Source: Streptomyces sp. NL15-2K
GTDB taxonomy: Bacteria > Actinomycetota > Actinomycetes > Streptomycetales > Streptomycetaceae
Reading direction: 5' to 3'
Length of the DNA stretch: 64,000 nt
Assembly (NCBI RefSeq): GCF_030551255.1
Contig: NZ_CP130630.1
Location: 6,243,501-6,307,500 of the forward strand
Shown here piece by piece: positions 24,908 through 36,928 of this stretch. Within the stretch, counting starts at the first letter, position 1, and every line of letters begins with the position of its first letter. A program made the translations under genes and the position numbers. The notes beneath the pieces were generated by a model. It ran no database searches. It had not been told where the DNA came from and saw nothing but the letters and a program-made list of their open reading frames with translations.

Positions 24908-25621
24908 TCAGCCGTGCAGCCAGACCCGCAGCGGGCCGACCGGCTCGAAGCCGTGGCGCACGGCGGCTGCGAGGTCGTCGCCGCGCTCGTAGCCGACCAC
25001 CGGCAGAGTGGGGAACAGCCACTTCACCGTATCCAGTACACCCGGCCAGGCCGCGTCAGGGCGGCCGTCCCCGGCGAAGACGTTGGAGATGCCGACCACC
25101 TGTTCGCTGCGGGTCGCCACTGCTCCGGCGGCCAACCGGCCGCCGCCAGGCGCCCGCCCGGCGAGCACGAACGTCGCCGGGGCAGCGAGCAGTTCGGGCC
25201 GGAAGAGGTCCGCGTGTCCGTCCCCGTCGTCCCAGGCCGACGCCCAGGTGTGCAGTGTGCTCGGATCGTCCACGATGTCCCAGGCGAGATCCGACTTGAT
25301 GTCGTGCGCACTCGCCGGGCGGTGGATCCACTGCGCTTCGAACAGGACGTGGAAGCCTGCCCCCGCCAGGTCGAGGTCGGCGAAGCTGTCCTTGACGGAG
25401 GCGCCGGGCGCGGCGGTGTCGATCCGGGCGACCAGTGCGGCCGGGTCGGCTCCCGGCACCAGCGTCACGGCGTCGGGATAGTACGGCGGTGTGCGGGCCG
25501 GGGCGGTCCAGGCCTGTGCCCCGAACTCGCCCTCCAGGCCGTGCGAACGGCTCATCGCCGCGCACCACTGGGCGTTGTTGCGGGCGGCGGCCCGGACCAG
25601 GAGTTGCTCGGATGTCGTCAC
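24908..25621 (-). CDS. GNAT-like acetyltransferase
   Basis: 237 residues. The C-half shows a GNAT-like core (ATFVLAGRAPGGGRLAAGAVATRSEQVVGISNVFAGDG) and ends LPVVGYERGDDLAAAVRHGFEPVGPLRVW, the usual terminal strand. The N-half (RNNAQWCAAMSRSHG, DSFADLDLAGAGFHVLFEAQWI) is unusual. GTG at 25621. It starts 42 bases after the response-regulator gene stop on the same strand, but codes ahead of no partner. Substrate unknown. Confidence 0.7.
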   Translation of the reverse strand: MTTSEQLLVRAAARNNAQWCAAMSRSHGLEGEFGAQAWTAPARTPPYYPDAVTLVPGADPAALVARIDTAAPGASVKDSFADLDLAGAGFHVLFEAQWIHRPASAHDIKSDLAWDIVDDPSTLHTWASAWDDGDGHADLFRPELLAAPATFVLAGRAPGGGRLAAGAVATRSEQVVGISNVFAGDGRPDAAWPGVLDTVKWLFPTLPVVGYERGDDLAAAVRHGFEPVGPLRVWLHG

Positions 25622-25662
25622 GAGGCGATCATGGCCCCTCCTGGCCCCTCCTGGCCCGCCTG

Positions 25663-26325
25663 TCAGCGGTTGCGTGGGGCCACCAGGCCGGACTCGTAGG
25701 CGAGGACCACGAGTTGGGCGCGGTCGCGGGCGTGGAGCTTGGTCATGGCCCGGTTGATGTGGGTCTTGGCGGTCATCGGGCTGATCACCATGCGGTCGGC
25801 GATCTGGTCGTTGGACAGGCCCTGCGCGACCAGGGTGACGGCCTCGCGTTCGCGGTTGGTCAGCTCTGTCAGCTCCGTGCCGGCACCGGTGGGGAGCGGC
25901 TGGCTGACGTACCGGTTGATCAGCTTGCGGGTGATCGACGGTGCGAGCAGGGCGTCACCGCGGGCGGCGACGCGTACGGCGTGCAGGAGGTCCTCCGGGA
26001 CGATGTCCTTGACGAGGAATCCGGCTGCTCCCGCGCGCAGCGCGTCGAGGACGTACTCGTCGAAGCCGTAGTTGGTCAGGATGACGACGTGCACCCCGGC
26101 CAGGTCGGGGTCCGCGGCGATGCGCCGGGTCGCCTCGATGCCGTCGAGGACCGGCATCCGGATGTCGATGAGCGCGACGTCGGGCCGATGCTCCCGGGTG
26201 AGGGCCAGGCCCTCCTCGCCGTCGCCGGCCTCGGCCACCACCTCGATGTCGTCCTCGAGATCGAGGAGCGCGCGGAATCCGCTGCGCAGGAGCGGCTGGT
26301 CGTCGATCAGCAGGACACGGATCAT
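25663..26325 (-). CDS. NarL/LuxR-type response regulator
   Basis: 220 residues. Receiver domain: IRVLLIDDQPLLRSGFRALL, phosphorylation site DVALIDIRMP, and VVILTNYG with the conserved Thr and the Lys in FLVKDIVPEDLL. LuxR HTH: LTNREREAVTLVAQGLSNDQIADRMVIS. Its ATG overlaps the kinase stop (ATGA), so the pair is translationally coupled. Confidence 0.95.
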   Translation of the reverse strand: MIRVLLIDDQPLLRSGFRALLDLEDDIEVVAEAGDGEEGLALTREHRPDVALIDIRMPVLDGIEATRRIAADPDLAGVHVVILTNYGFDEYVLDALRAGAAGFLVKDIVPEDLLHAVRVAARGDALLAPSITRKLINRYVSQPLPTGAGTELTELTNREREAVTLVAQGLSNDQIADRMVISPMTAKTHINRAMTKLHARDRAQLVVLAYESGLVAPRNR

Positions 26326-27521
26326 GACATCTGATCCATCTGATCCATGTGATCCCTCTGATCCCTCTGATCCATCTGGTTCATCTGATCCAGCTGGGCC
26401 ACCCGGTCGACAGGGAGTTCGGCCTGGACGGTGAAGCCTCCCCCGCCGCGCGGTTCCGCGCGCAGGCGACCGCCGAGGGCGGTGATGCGTTCGCGCATCC
26501 CGAGCAGTCCGACGCCGGGCACCGGGGCCGTGTCCGGTGTGGCCTTGCCGTCGTCGTCGACGCGTATCGCGAGGGCGTCCGGACGGCAGTCGATCCGGAC
26601 CGACGCCGTGGCGGCGTCCGCGTGACGGGCGATGTTGGTGAGCGATTCCTGAACGATCCGGTAGACGGTACGGTCCACCGCGGCCGGCACGTCGTGTCGT
26701 TGCCCCTCGATCGTCAGCGTCGCGTCCAGGCCGATGGTGCGGGCCCGTTCCACCAGTTCCGGGACGTCGTCGAGTCCCCGCGGCGGGGCGGTGTCGTCGT
26801 CGCGCAGTGCCTCCAGGGTGGCGCGCAGTTCCCGGGTCGCCTCCCGTCCGGCCTGCTGGATCGCCAGCAACGCCTCCGGTACCTGTTCGCCGCGCTTGCG
26901 GGCCACGTGGACGGCGACTTCGGCCTGCACCTTGATGATCGAGATCTGGTGGGTGAGGGAATCGTGCAGCTCCCGCGCGATGTGCAGCCGCTCCTCGTCG
27001 GCGCGACGCCGCGCGGTCTCCTCCCGGGTGCGCTCGGCCTCGTCCGCCCGCCGCTCGGCCTGCCGCAGCGCTTCACCCGCGGCACCGGCCGCGATCAGCC
27101 AGGCCAGCTCGAGGGCGCCCCGGGCCTGCGCGAACGCCTCGCTCGTGTCGTGCGAGCCCGAGACCAGGGCGGCGAGGGGGAGAGCGGCCAGCACGGTCAC
27201 GGACACCGCGATCGTGAGGGTGCGGTGTCCCGCCCGTACGGCGGCGTAGACCGCGAACAGGTACGCGACGGCGGCCACGTCGAATCCGGCCGCCTGGTAA
27301 CCCACCGCGCACAGCCCGGTGACGGCCAGGACGGGTACCGGGGCCCGGCGGCGCGCGGCCAGCGCCAGGCCGCCGGCCACCAGCAGCGCGTAGCCGAGCA
27401 GGTCGAGGTTCGTGGCGGAGTGCTGCCCGGACAGCCCGGTGAGCAGCAGCGCCGCCGCCACGCCGACGGCGATCGCCCAGTCTCTGACCCCGGCCGGGAC
27501 TCCGGACAGTCCTGTTCTCAT
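26322..27521 (-). CDS. sensor histidine kinase (HisKA_3 type)
   Basis: 399 residues. Five or six N-terminal membrane helices (to about residue 150), a coiled segment rich in Glu and Arg, the phospho-acceptor HIARELHDSLTHQISII, and an HATPase domain with LTNIARHA, IRVDDDGKA and GLLGMRERITALGGRL. The last about 25 residues are an odd tail, LDQMNQMDQRDQRDH..., encoded by a 9-bp tandem repeat. Sensor input unknown; it works with the coupled regulator. Confidence 0.93.
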   Translation of the reverse strand: MRTGLSGVPAGVRDWAIAVGVAAALLLTGLSGQHSATNLDLLGYALLVAGGLALAARRRAPVPVLAVTGLCAVGYQAAGFDVAAVAYLFAVYAAVRAGHRTLTIAVSVTVLAALPLAALVSGSHDTSEAFAQARGALELAWLIAAGAAGEALRQAERRADEAERTREETARRRADEERLHIARELHDSLTHQISIIKVQAEVAVHVARKRGEQVPEALLAIQQAGREATRELRATLEALRDDDTAPPRGLDDVPELVERARTIGLDATLTIEGQRHDVPAAVDRTVYRIVQESLTNIARHADAATASVRIDCRPDALAIRVDDDGKATPDTAPVPGVGLLGMRERITALGGRLRAEPRGGGGFTVQAELPVDRVAQLDQMNQMDQRDQRDHMDQMDQMS

Positions 27522-27706
27522 GCGCGCACCGTAGCCGGATGTCGCCGCGGGCGAGTCCAGCTCGCGGACGAGTGGCCGACTACCGCGCTCGCGGTACCGC
27601 CGCGGCGTCTACGACGTCCGCGGCAGCCGCGTTCGTCATCGGCGGCAGCGCGGAGTGTATGCGTCTGCGGGACGACCGGAGGGTGCGCCCGGCGACATGA
27701 TCGGGC

Positions 27707-27850
27707 GACGGCCGAACCGCGGAATCCGACGACGGCCGAACCCCGGAATCCGACGACGGCCGAACCCCGGAATCCGACGACGGCCGAACCCCGGAATCCG
27801 ACGACGGCCGAACCCCGGAATCCGACGACAGCCGAACCCCGGAATTCCGA
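27707..27850. repeat. six 24-bp tandem repeats upstream of the DUF6223 gene
   Basis: GACGGCCGAACCCCGGAATC plus CGAC, repeated at exactly 24 bp from 27707; copy 1 and copy 6 carry a few substitutions. It fills much of the 363-base gap between the divergent kinase and DUF6223 genes, ending 34 bases before the latter's start. No spacers, so not CRISPR. Confidence 0.88.
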
Positions 27851-27884
27851 AACGGGAACGCGACGCACGAAAGAGGAGAGGGAC

Positions 27885-28256
27885 ATGAGCTCAACATCGA
27901 TCGCCGCCAGTGTGTACGCCATGAGCGCCGGGCGACTCGGGGCCACCACGGCCGCCGTGCTGGGGCTGATCGGCGTGGTCATAGGCGCACTGGCTCTGGC
28001 CCGCCCCGCCGGTCGTTTCGGCACCGGCTCCGGACGGCTCGGAACCGTCGTGCCCCTGTCCGCAGGGCTGATCGCCATGGCTGTCGGTGCGCTGGTCGTG
28101 GCCACCTCCGACGGTGGCCTCGGCACCGGCAACGGGCTGGGCGGGGCCATCGTGGCCCTGGTGGTGGGGCTGATCGCCATGGCCCTCGGTGGGCTGGCAC
28201 TGGCGCGCTCCCGCAACAGCGCCGCAGCCGCAGTGCCGCACCGCCGCGCGGGCTGA
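27885..28256 (+). CDS. DUF6223 family small membrane protein
   Basis: 123 residues with three hydrophobic helices. An internal repeat is obvious: each helix is followed by a Gly-rich (G)TG(S/N)GRLG-like loop and ends ALAR or similar (ALALARPAGRFGTGSGRLG, LVVATSDGGLGTGNGLGG, GGLALARSR). AGAGGAGAGGGAC precedes the ATG. Function unknown; it faces the two-component system and could be its target. Confidence 0.8.
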   Translation: MSSTSIAASVYAMSAGRLGATTAAVLGLIGVVIGALALARPAGRFGTGSGRLGTVVPLSAGLIAMAVGALVVATSDGGLGTGNGLGGAIVALVVGLIAMALGGLALARSRNSAAAAVPHRRAG

Positions 28257-28283
28257 CCGGCTGAGGACTCGTCGCGGAAACGA

Positions 28284-28318
28284 CGACGCCCCCTGCCCCG
28301 TAAGGGCAGAGGGCGTCG
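28284..28318. terminator. bidirectional terminator
   Basis: CGACGCCCCCTGCCC, five bases, GGGCAGAGGGCGTCG between convergent genes; 14 of 15 positions pair. Confidence 0.85.
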
Positions 28319-28333
28319 GAACAGCCGTAACGC

Positions 28334-30664
28334 CTACTTCACCGGCTGCGGCTCCGGCGCGCTCTCCGCGTCCGCGTCGCCCGCCGGGGGCTCGTCGTCC
28401 GGCTCGTCGTCCGTGACGGGTGTCCTGACGGACTCCAGCAGCAGCTGGGCCACGTCGACCACCTGGATCGACTCCTTCGCCTTGCCATCGTTCTTCTTGC
28501 CGTTGACGGAGTCGGTCAGCATCACCAGGCAGAACGGACAGGCCGTCGACACGATGTCGGGGTTCAGCGACAGCGCCTCGTCCACCCGCTCGTTGTTGAT
28601 GCGCTTGCCGATCCGCTCCTCCATCCACATCCGCGCACCACCGGCGCCGCAGCAGAAGCCGCGCTCCTTGTGGCGGTGCATCTCCTCGTTCCGCAGGCCC
28701 GGGACGCTCGCGATGATCTCGCGCGGGGGCGTGTAGATCTTGTTGTGGCGGCCCAGGTAGCAGGGGTCGTGGTACGTGATGAGGCCCTCGACCGGCGTCA
28801 CCGGGACCAGCTTGCCCTCGTCCACCAGGTGCTGGAGCAGCTGGGTGTGGTGGATTACCTCGTAGTCGCCGCCGAGCTGCGGGTACTCGTTGCCGAGGGT
28901 GTTGAGGCAGTGGGGGCAGGTGGCGACGATCTTCTTCGCCGACTTCGGCTTGCGTGACTCCTCGGTCACCTTGCCCTCGTCGTCCATCTCCTCCCCGAAC
29001 GCCATGTTCAGCGCGGCCACGTTCTCCATGCCGAGCTCCTGGAACAGGGGCTCGTTGCCGAGCCTGCGCGCCGAGTCACCCGTGCACTTCTCGTCGCCGC
29101 CCATGATCGCGAACTTCACGCCCGCCATGTGCAGCAGCTCCGCGAAGGCCTTGGTGGTCTTCTTGGCGCGGTCCTCCAGGGCGCCCGCACACCCGACCCA
29201 GTACAGGTACTCGACCTCGGACAGGTCCTCGATGTCCTTGCCGACCACCGGCACCTCGAAGTCGACTTCCTTCGTCCACTCCAGGCGCTGCTTCTTGGCC
29301 AGGCCCCAGGGGTTGCCCTTCTTCTCCAGGTTCTTGAGCATCGTGCCCGCCTCGGACGGGAACGCCGACTCGATCATCACCTGGTAGCGGCGCATGTCGA
29401 CGATGTGGTCGACGTGCTCGATGTCCACCGGGCACTGCTCGACGCAGGCGCCGCAGGTGGTGCAGGACCACAGGACGTCCGGGTCGATGACTCCGCCCGC
29501 GGCGAAGCCGCTGTCAGATGCAGGCTCGGCGGTGCCGATGAGCGGGCGCTCGGCCTCGGCCAACGCTGCCGCCGGCACCGAAGCCAGCTGCTCCTCGGAC
29601 GCCTTCTCCTCGCCCTCCACCGTCTTGCCGCCGCCGGCCAGCAGGTACGGCGCCTTGGCGTGGGCGTGGTCCCGCAGGGACATGATCAGCAGCTTGGGGG
29701 ACAGGGGCTTGCCCGTGTTCCACGCCGGGCACTGCGACTGGCAGCGCCCGCACTCGGTGCAGGTGGAGAAGTCCAGCAGGCCCTTCCAGGAGAACTGCTC
29801 GACCTGGGAGACACCGAAGACGTCGTCCTCGCCGGGGTCGGTGAAGTCGATCGGCTCGCCGCCGGACGTCATCGGCTGCAGCGCGCCGAGCGCCGTCCCG
29901 CCCGTCGCCTCGCGCTTGAACCAGATGTTCGGGAAGGCGAGGAAGCGGTGCCAGGCCACACCCATGTTGGTGTTGAGCGAGACCGTGATCATCCAGATCA
30001 TGGTCGTGCCCAGCTTGATCATCGCGAAGAGGTAGACGAGGTTCTGCAGCGCGCCGACGCTCAGGCCCTTGAAGGCCAGGACCAGCGGATACGAGGCGAA
30101 GTACGCGGCCTCGTAGTGCTCGACGTGGTGCAGCGCGCCCTCCAGGCCGCGCAGCACGTAGATGGCCAGGCCGATGGTGAGGATGACGTACTCGACGAAG
30201 TACGCCTGGCCCATCTTCGAGCCCGCGAACCGCGACTTGCGGCCGGGCCGCGAGGGCAGGTTCAGCAGGCGGATGACCATCAGGACCGCGATGCCGATGG
30301 TCGTCATCGCCGCGATGAACTCGATGTACAGCTCGTACGGCAGGAAGCCGCCGATCACCGGGAGCGTCCAGTCGGCCTGGAAGAGCTGGCCGTAGGCGGT
30401 GATGATGGTCGGCGGCAGCGTCAGGAAGCCGATCGCCACGAACCAGTGGGCGACGCCGACGATGCCCCAGCGGTTCATCCGCGTGTGGCCGAGGAACTCC
30501 CGCACCAGCGTCACACTGCGCGAATAGGGGTTGTCGGTGCGGCTGCCGGCGGGCACGGGCTGGCCCAGCTTGAAGTACCGGACGAACTGGCCGATGGCGC
30601 GTGCGAGCAGCGCAACGCCGACCACGGTCAGGACCAGCGACACGATGATCGCGGCGAGTTGCAT
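28334..30664 (-). CDS. membrane Fe-S oxidoreductase (HdrD/GlpC-like with NarI-like domain)
   Basis: 776 residues. The first about 260 hold five or six membrane helices with histidines, as in NarI/HdrE-type cytochrome b subunits. Then come two [4Fe-4S] motifs, CTECGRCQSQCP and CTTCGACVEQCP, separated by about 100 residues, and two CCG domains: VGCAGALED..., TCPHCLNTLG, DPCYLGRHN, RGFCCGAGGARMW and ACPFCLVML. It should pass electrons between a cytoplasmic donor and the quinone pool. The single-polypeptide fusion is common in actinobacteria. The acidic Pro/Glu tail is unstructured. No partner oxidoreductase is adjacent. Confidence 0.92.
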   Translation of the reverse strand: MQLAAIIVSLVLTVVGVALLARAIGQFVRYFKLGQPVPAGSRTDNPYSRSVTLVREFLGHTRMNRWGIVGVAHWFVAIGFLTLPPTIITAYGQLFQADWTLPVIGGFLPYELYIEFIAAMTTIGIAVLMVIRLLNLPSRPGRKSRFAGSKMGQAYFVEYVILTIGLAIYVLRGLEGALHHVEHYEAAYFASYPLVLAFKGLSVGALQNLVYLFAMIKLGTTMIWMITVSLNTNMGVAWHRFLAFPNIWFKREATGGTALGALQPMTSGGEPIDFTDPGEDDVFGVSQVEQFSWKGLLDFSTCTECGRCQSQCPAWNTGKPLSPKLLIMSLRDHAHAKAPYLLAGGGKTVEGEEKASEEQLASVPAAALAEAERPLIGTAEPASDSGFAAGGVIDPDVLWSCTTCGACVEQCPVDIEHVDHIVDMRRYQVMIESAFPSEAGTMLKNLEKKGNPWGLAKKQRLEWTKEVDFEVPVVGKDIEDLSEVEYLYWVGCAGALEDRAKKTTKAFAELLHMAGVKFAIMGGDEKCTGDSARRLGNEPLFQELGMENVAALNMAFGEEMDDEGKVTEESRKPKSAKKIVATCPHCLNTLGNEYPQLGGDYEVIHHTQLLQHLVDEGKLVPVTPVEGLITYHDPCYLGRHNKIYTPPREIIASVPGLRNEEMHRHKERGFCCGAGGARMWMEERIGKRINNERVDEALSLNPDIVSTACPFCLVMLTDSVNGKKNDGKAKESIQVVDVAQLLLESVRTPVTDDEPDDEPPAGDADAESAPEPQPVK

Positions 30665-30897
30665 TTCGGGGCTCCTCGGGCCTGCGAGGTTCGAGATACC
30701 TGCCTGGGCTCTTCGAGATTACTTCGAGATTACCAAGCGGTATTACTAAGCGGTAACTTATGCGGTCGGTTTGAGACTACCCCCATCTTCCGTCGCACTG
30801 TAGCCAGCCGTGCGGTGATCTGCGTCGCTGAGGGTTGCCTTAAGATCTGAACGTGTTATTCGTACCAAATTGATACATTCGCCCCTAACTTAGATCC

Positions 30898-32034
30898 GTG
30901 CTCTACGGGATCGCCGCCGCCACCACCGCCCTGCTCCTCGCCGCCGTCCTCACCGCGCTGCTCCGGGCCCCCGCCCGGCGCCTCGGTGTCCTCGACCGGC
31001 GTCGGCAGCGGCCGCTTCCGCTGTTCGGCGGCGTGGCCGTCGCGCTCGTCACCTGCCTGGTGGCGGCCGCCGGGGAGTGGACCGGCGTCGCGCCGCTCGG
31101 CGACGATGCCCGCGATGTGCTCGTGGCCGGGGCGGCCGTGGCCCTGCTCGGGCTGGTCGCCGACGTGCGGCGGGTGAAGGCGCGGTTCCTGATCGGCGGT
31201 ACGGCGGTCGCGGCGGTCTGCGTGGTGCCGTACGAGGGGGCCGGGGTGCCCGGCGGGCTGCTGGCGGTGGGCTGGATCGTGTGTGTCTCCGTCGGTTTCC
31301 GGGCGCTCGACCACTCGGACGCGCTGACGGGCACCCTGGGGGTCGTCACCGCCTTCGGGGTGGGGGTGTGCGCGGCGGCCGAGGTGATGGACGGGCTCGC
31401 CGCGCTGCTGAGCGTGCTGGCCGCCGCGCTGACCGGGTTCCTGATGCACAACTGGCCTCCCGCGCGCGTGGGGCTCGGTTCGTGCGGCTCGCTGTTCACC
31501 GGCTTCGTGCTCGCCTCGGCGGCCGTGTTCACCCGCACCGGGTACGAACTGGCCTCCAGCGCCGGGGTGTTGTTCGCGCTCACGGCCGTGGCGGGCGCCG
31601 ACGTCGTCCTCGTGCTCCTGTCCCGGCGGCTGGCCGGACGGCCCCTGCTGCGCCGCGGCCCCGACCATCTCGCGCACCGGCTGCGCCGGCTCGGGCTCAC
31701 CCCGCCGGGCGTGACGATCCTGCTCGGTGTCGCCGCGTTCTCCGGGGTACTCGTCGCAGTCCTCGTGCATCTGGGATGGGCGGCGGAGTCCAGGGTGTTG
31801 TGGGTGGCGGGGGGCGCCCTGCTCGTCGTACTCGCACTGCTGCCGATCCGGGTGTACGGCCCTCGCGGCTCCGGCGGCTCCGGCGGCTCCGCTGGTTTCG
31901 GCCGCACCGGCGGCACCGGCCGCACCGGCCGCATCGGCGGCTCAGGAGGTTCCCCTGGTTCCGGCGCCTCCCGCAGCCCTCATGGATCCGTGTCTCCGCA
32001 GGTCAGCGCCCGGTTGCGTGTAAGGAACGGATAA
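30898..32034 (+). CDS. MraY/WecA-like glycosyl-1-phosphate transferase
   Basis: 378 residues, about ten membrane helices. A family-like loop DRRRQRPLPLFGGVAVAL near the N-terminus, the acidic motif GFRALDHSDALTG and the loop RRGPDHLAHRLRRLGL near the C-terminus match undecaprenyl-phosphate sugar transferases of the WecA/TagO group. The C-terminal 55 residues are a Gly/Ser/Arg-rich tail (SGGSGGS..., GRTGGTGRTGR). GTG at 30898. Its stop lies two bases before the first HspR-type repeat of the dnaK promoter. Confidence 0.82.
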   Translation: MLYGIAAATTALLLAAVLTALLRAPARRLGVLDRRRQRPLPLFGGVAVALVTCLVAAAGEWTGVAPLGDDARDVLVAGAAVALLGLVADVRRVKARFLIGGTAVAAVCVVPYEGAGVPGGLLAVGWIVCVSVGFRALDHSDALTGTLGVVTAFGVGVCAAAEVMDGLAALLSVLAAALTGFLMHNWPPARVGLGSCGSLFTGFVLASAAVFTRTGYELASSAGVLFALTAVAGADVVLVLLSRRLAGRPLLRRGPDHLAHRLRRLGLTPPGVTILLGVAAFSGVLVAVLVHLGWAAESRVLWVAGGALLVVLALLPIRVYGPRGSGGSGGSAGFGRTGGTGRTGRIGGSGGSPGSGASRSPHGSVSPQVSARLRVRNG

Positions 32035-34685
<2,651 letters not shown>

Positions 34686-34718
34686 CGTTGAACCGACAGG
34701 AGAGGAGGGACGTCGAGG

Positions 34719-35909
34719 ATGAGCACCAAGGACTTCATCGAGAAGGACTACTACAAGGTCCTCGGCGTCCCCAAGGACGCCACCGAAGCCGAGATCAAGA
34801 AGGCGTACCGCAAGCTCGCCCGCGAGTACCACCCGGACGCCAACAAGGGCAACGTCAAGGCCGAGGAGCGCTTCAAGGAGATCTCCGAGGCGAATGACAT
34901 CCTCGGCGACCCCAAGAAGCGCAAGGAGTACGACGAGGCACGCGCCCTCTTCGGCAACGGCGGCTTCCGCCCGGGGCCCGGCGGGGCCGGCGGCTCCTTC
35001 AACTTCGACCTGGGCGACCTCTTCGGAGGCGGCGGCCCGGGCGGCCAGGGCGGCCAGGGAGCCGGCGGCTTCGGCGGCGGACTCGGAGACGTCTTCGGGG
35101 GCCTGTTCAACCGGGGCGGTGCGGGCACGGGAACGCGTACGCAGCCCCGGCGCGGCCAGGACATCGAGTCCGAGGTCACCCTCAGCTTCACCGAGGCGAT
35201 CGAGGGCGCGACGGTCCCGCTGCGGATGTCCAGCCAGCAGCCCTGCAAGGCCTGTTCCGGCACCGGCGACAAGAACGGCACGCCGCGCGTGTGCCCGACC
35301 TGCGTCGGCACCGGCCAGGTGGCGCGGGGCTCCGGCGGCGGCTTCTCCCTCACGGACCCCTGCCCGGACTGCAAGGGACGCGGCCTGATCGCCGAGCACC
35401 CCTGCCTGGACTGCAAGGGCAGCGGCCGGGCGAAGTCGTCCCGGACCATGCAGGTCCGTATCCCGGCGGGCGTCACCGACGGCCAGCGGATCCGGCTGCG
35501 CGGCAAGGGCGCACCGGGCGAGCGCGGCGGCCCCGCCGGCGACCTGTACGTCACCGTGCATGTGGACGCCCACCCGGTCTTCGGCCGCAAGGGCGACAAC
35601 CTCACGGTGACGGTGCCGGTGACGTTCGCGGAGGCGGCACTGGGCGGCGAGGTCCGGGTCCCGACCCTGGGCGGCCCGTCCGTCACGCTCAAGCTGCCGC
35701 CGGGCACACCCAACGGCCGCACCATGCGCGCCCGGGGCAAGGGCGCGGTCCGCAAGGACGGAACCCGCGGCGACCTGTTGGTCACCGTCGAGGTGAGTGT
35801 CCCGAAGGACCTGACGGGGAAGGCTCGTGATGCGCTGGAGGCGTATCGCGAGGCCACTGCGGGCGAGGACCCGCGGGCGGAGCTGTTCCAGGCCGCGAAG
35901 GGAGCATGA
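34719..35909 (+). CDS. dnaJ: chaperone DnaJ (Hsp40)
   Basis: 396 residues. J domain with REYHPDANKGN (HPD), a long Gly/Phe-rich region (about 85-145), four zinc motifs (CKACSGTG, CPTCVGTG, CPDCKGRG, CLDCKGSG) and the C-terminal substrate domain. AGGAGAGGAGGG lies upstream of the ATG. It overlaps hspR by four bases (ATGA). Confidence 0.98.
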   Translation: MSTKDFIEKDYYKVLGVPKDATEAEIKKAYRKLAREYHPDANKGNVKAEERFKEISEANDILGDPKKRKEYDEARALFGNGGFRPGPGGAGGSFNFDLGDLFGGGGPGGQGGQGAGGFGGGLGDVFGGLFNRGGAGTGTRTQPRRGQDIESEVTLSFTEAIEGATVPLRMSSQQPCKACSGTGDKNGTPRVCPTCVGTGQVARGSGGGFSLTDPCPDCKGRGLIAEHPCLDCKGSGRAKSSRTMQVRIPAGVTDGQRIRLRGKGAPGERGGPAGDLYVTVHVDAHPVFGRKGDNLTVTVPVTFAEAALGGEVRVPTLGGPSVTLKLPPGTPNGRTMRARGKGAVRKDGTRGDLLVTVEVSVPKDLTGKARDALEAYREATAGEDPRAELFQAAKGA

Positions 35910-36367
35910 AGCAGATGGACGGTCGTCGACGCAACCCGTATGAACTGACCGAGGAAACCCCGGTCTACGTCATCTCGGTGGCGGCCCAGCTCTCCGGCCT
36001 GCACCCACAGACGCTGCGCCAGTACGACCGCCTGGGCCTGGTCTCCCCGGACCGCACCCCCGGCCGGGGCCGGCGCTACTCGGCCCGCGACATCGAACTG
36101 CTGCGCACCGTTCAGCAGTTGTCGCAGGACGAGGGCATCAACCTGGCCGGCATCAAGCGGATCATCGAACTGGAGAACCAAGTCGCCGCCCTCCAGTCCC
36201 GGGTCGCGGAACTGCAAGCGGCCCTCGACGGCGCCGCCGCCGCGATGCAGCAGCGCGAGGCCGCGGTGCACGCGTCGTACCGCCGCGACCTGGTGCCGTA
36301 CCAGGAGGTGCAGCAGACCAGCGCGCTGGTGGTGTGGCGGCCCAAGCGGCAGCAGACGTCGGACTGA
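35906..36367 (+). CDS. hspR: heat-shock repressor HspR
   Basis: 153 residues, MerR-type: VYVISVAAQLSGLHPQTLRQYDRLGLVSPDRTPGRGRRYS, then a coiled coil (LENQVAALQSRVAELQAAL). It binds HAIR repeats at dnaK and clpB (and lon in relatives) together with DnaK. It is the last gene of the operon it controls, giving feedback. ATG overlaps the dnaJ stop. Confidence 0.97.
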   Translation: MKQMDGRRRNPYELTEETPVYVISVAAQLSGLHPQTLRQYDRLGLVSPDRTPGRGRRYSARDIELLRTVQQLSQDEGINLAGIKRIIELENQVAALQSRVAELQAALDGAAAAMQQREAAVHASYRRDLVPYQEVQQTSALVVWRPKRQQTSD

Positions 36368-36399
36368 CGAGCACGTACCCGAACGCGCACGTACACGCG

Positions 36400-36431
36400 A
36401 AGGGGCCCGGAGGATTCTCCGGGCCCCCTCG
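36400..36431 (+). terminator. terminator of the dnaK operon
   Basis: AGGGGCCCGGAG, four bases, CTCCGGGCCCCCT: 12 paired positions with one bulged C, 33 bases after hspR. Confidence 0.85.
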
Positions 36432-36928
36432 CGTGCTCAGGGTCGTGCGCAGTGCTCCTGATGGCCTGTGGTTCCTTGGTGCGACTGGGTATCACGGGGT
36501 GGTGTTCAATGTGATGGGATCAGCCTTTTATGGCACTTTCCGGTGATTGTTTATCGTGAGGTGCGGGAGCGTGATGGTGCATTCGGTAGCGTGCGTGTCA
36601 CTGCGAGGCCGGTGAGAGCAGCAGTCACGATTCCGGTCTCCTCGAGAATCCGCCCCGTGCCCAGGAAAGCGACGCGGGGTCCCCGCCCCGCCCGGGTCCA
36701 CACCGGGCGGAAAGCGTCCGGCGGGGCGGATACCGCAGCCTCCGAATCGCCGCAGCCGGCGGCGCCACAGGCGGCAGGTACCGCACACGATGAGCACCCG
36801 CACCGCACCCCGCGGCGACGGCCCACGGTCCCACGGCAGGTGTCCAAACCCCGCCCAGCACGACGGACCACTTCCCGGCATCCAGGATCACCCAGGATCG
36901 CCCAGGGAACCTCAGCTCATCAGCGACG
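36432..36928. other. gene-free stretch between hspR and the secreted protein gene
   Basis: 497 bases between convergent genes. Less GC-rich at 36470-36560. I see no gene with a credible start and codon pattern and no strong repeat. Confidence 0.5.

Noticed and set aside
27707..27850. CRISPR array
   Set aside because: Units are contiguous with no unique spacers, and no cas genes are present.
36551..36891. Minus-strand frames between hspR and the secreted protein
   Set aside because: No start context and Arg/Pro-rich composition typical of antisense noise.
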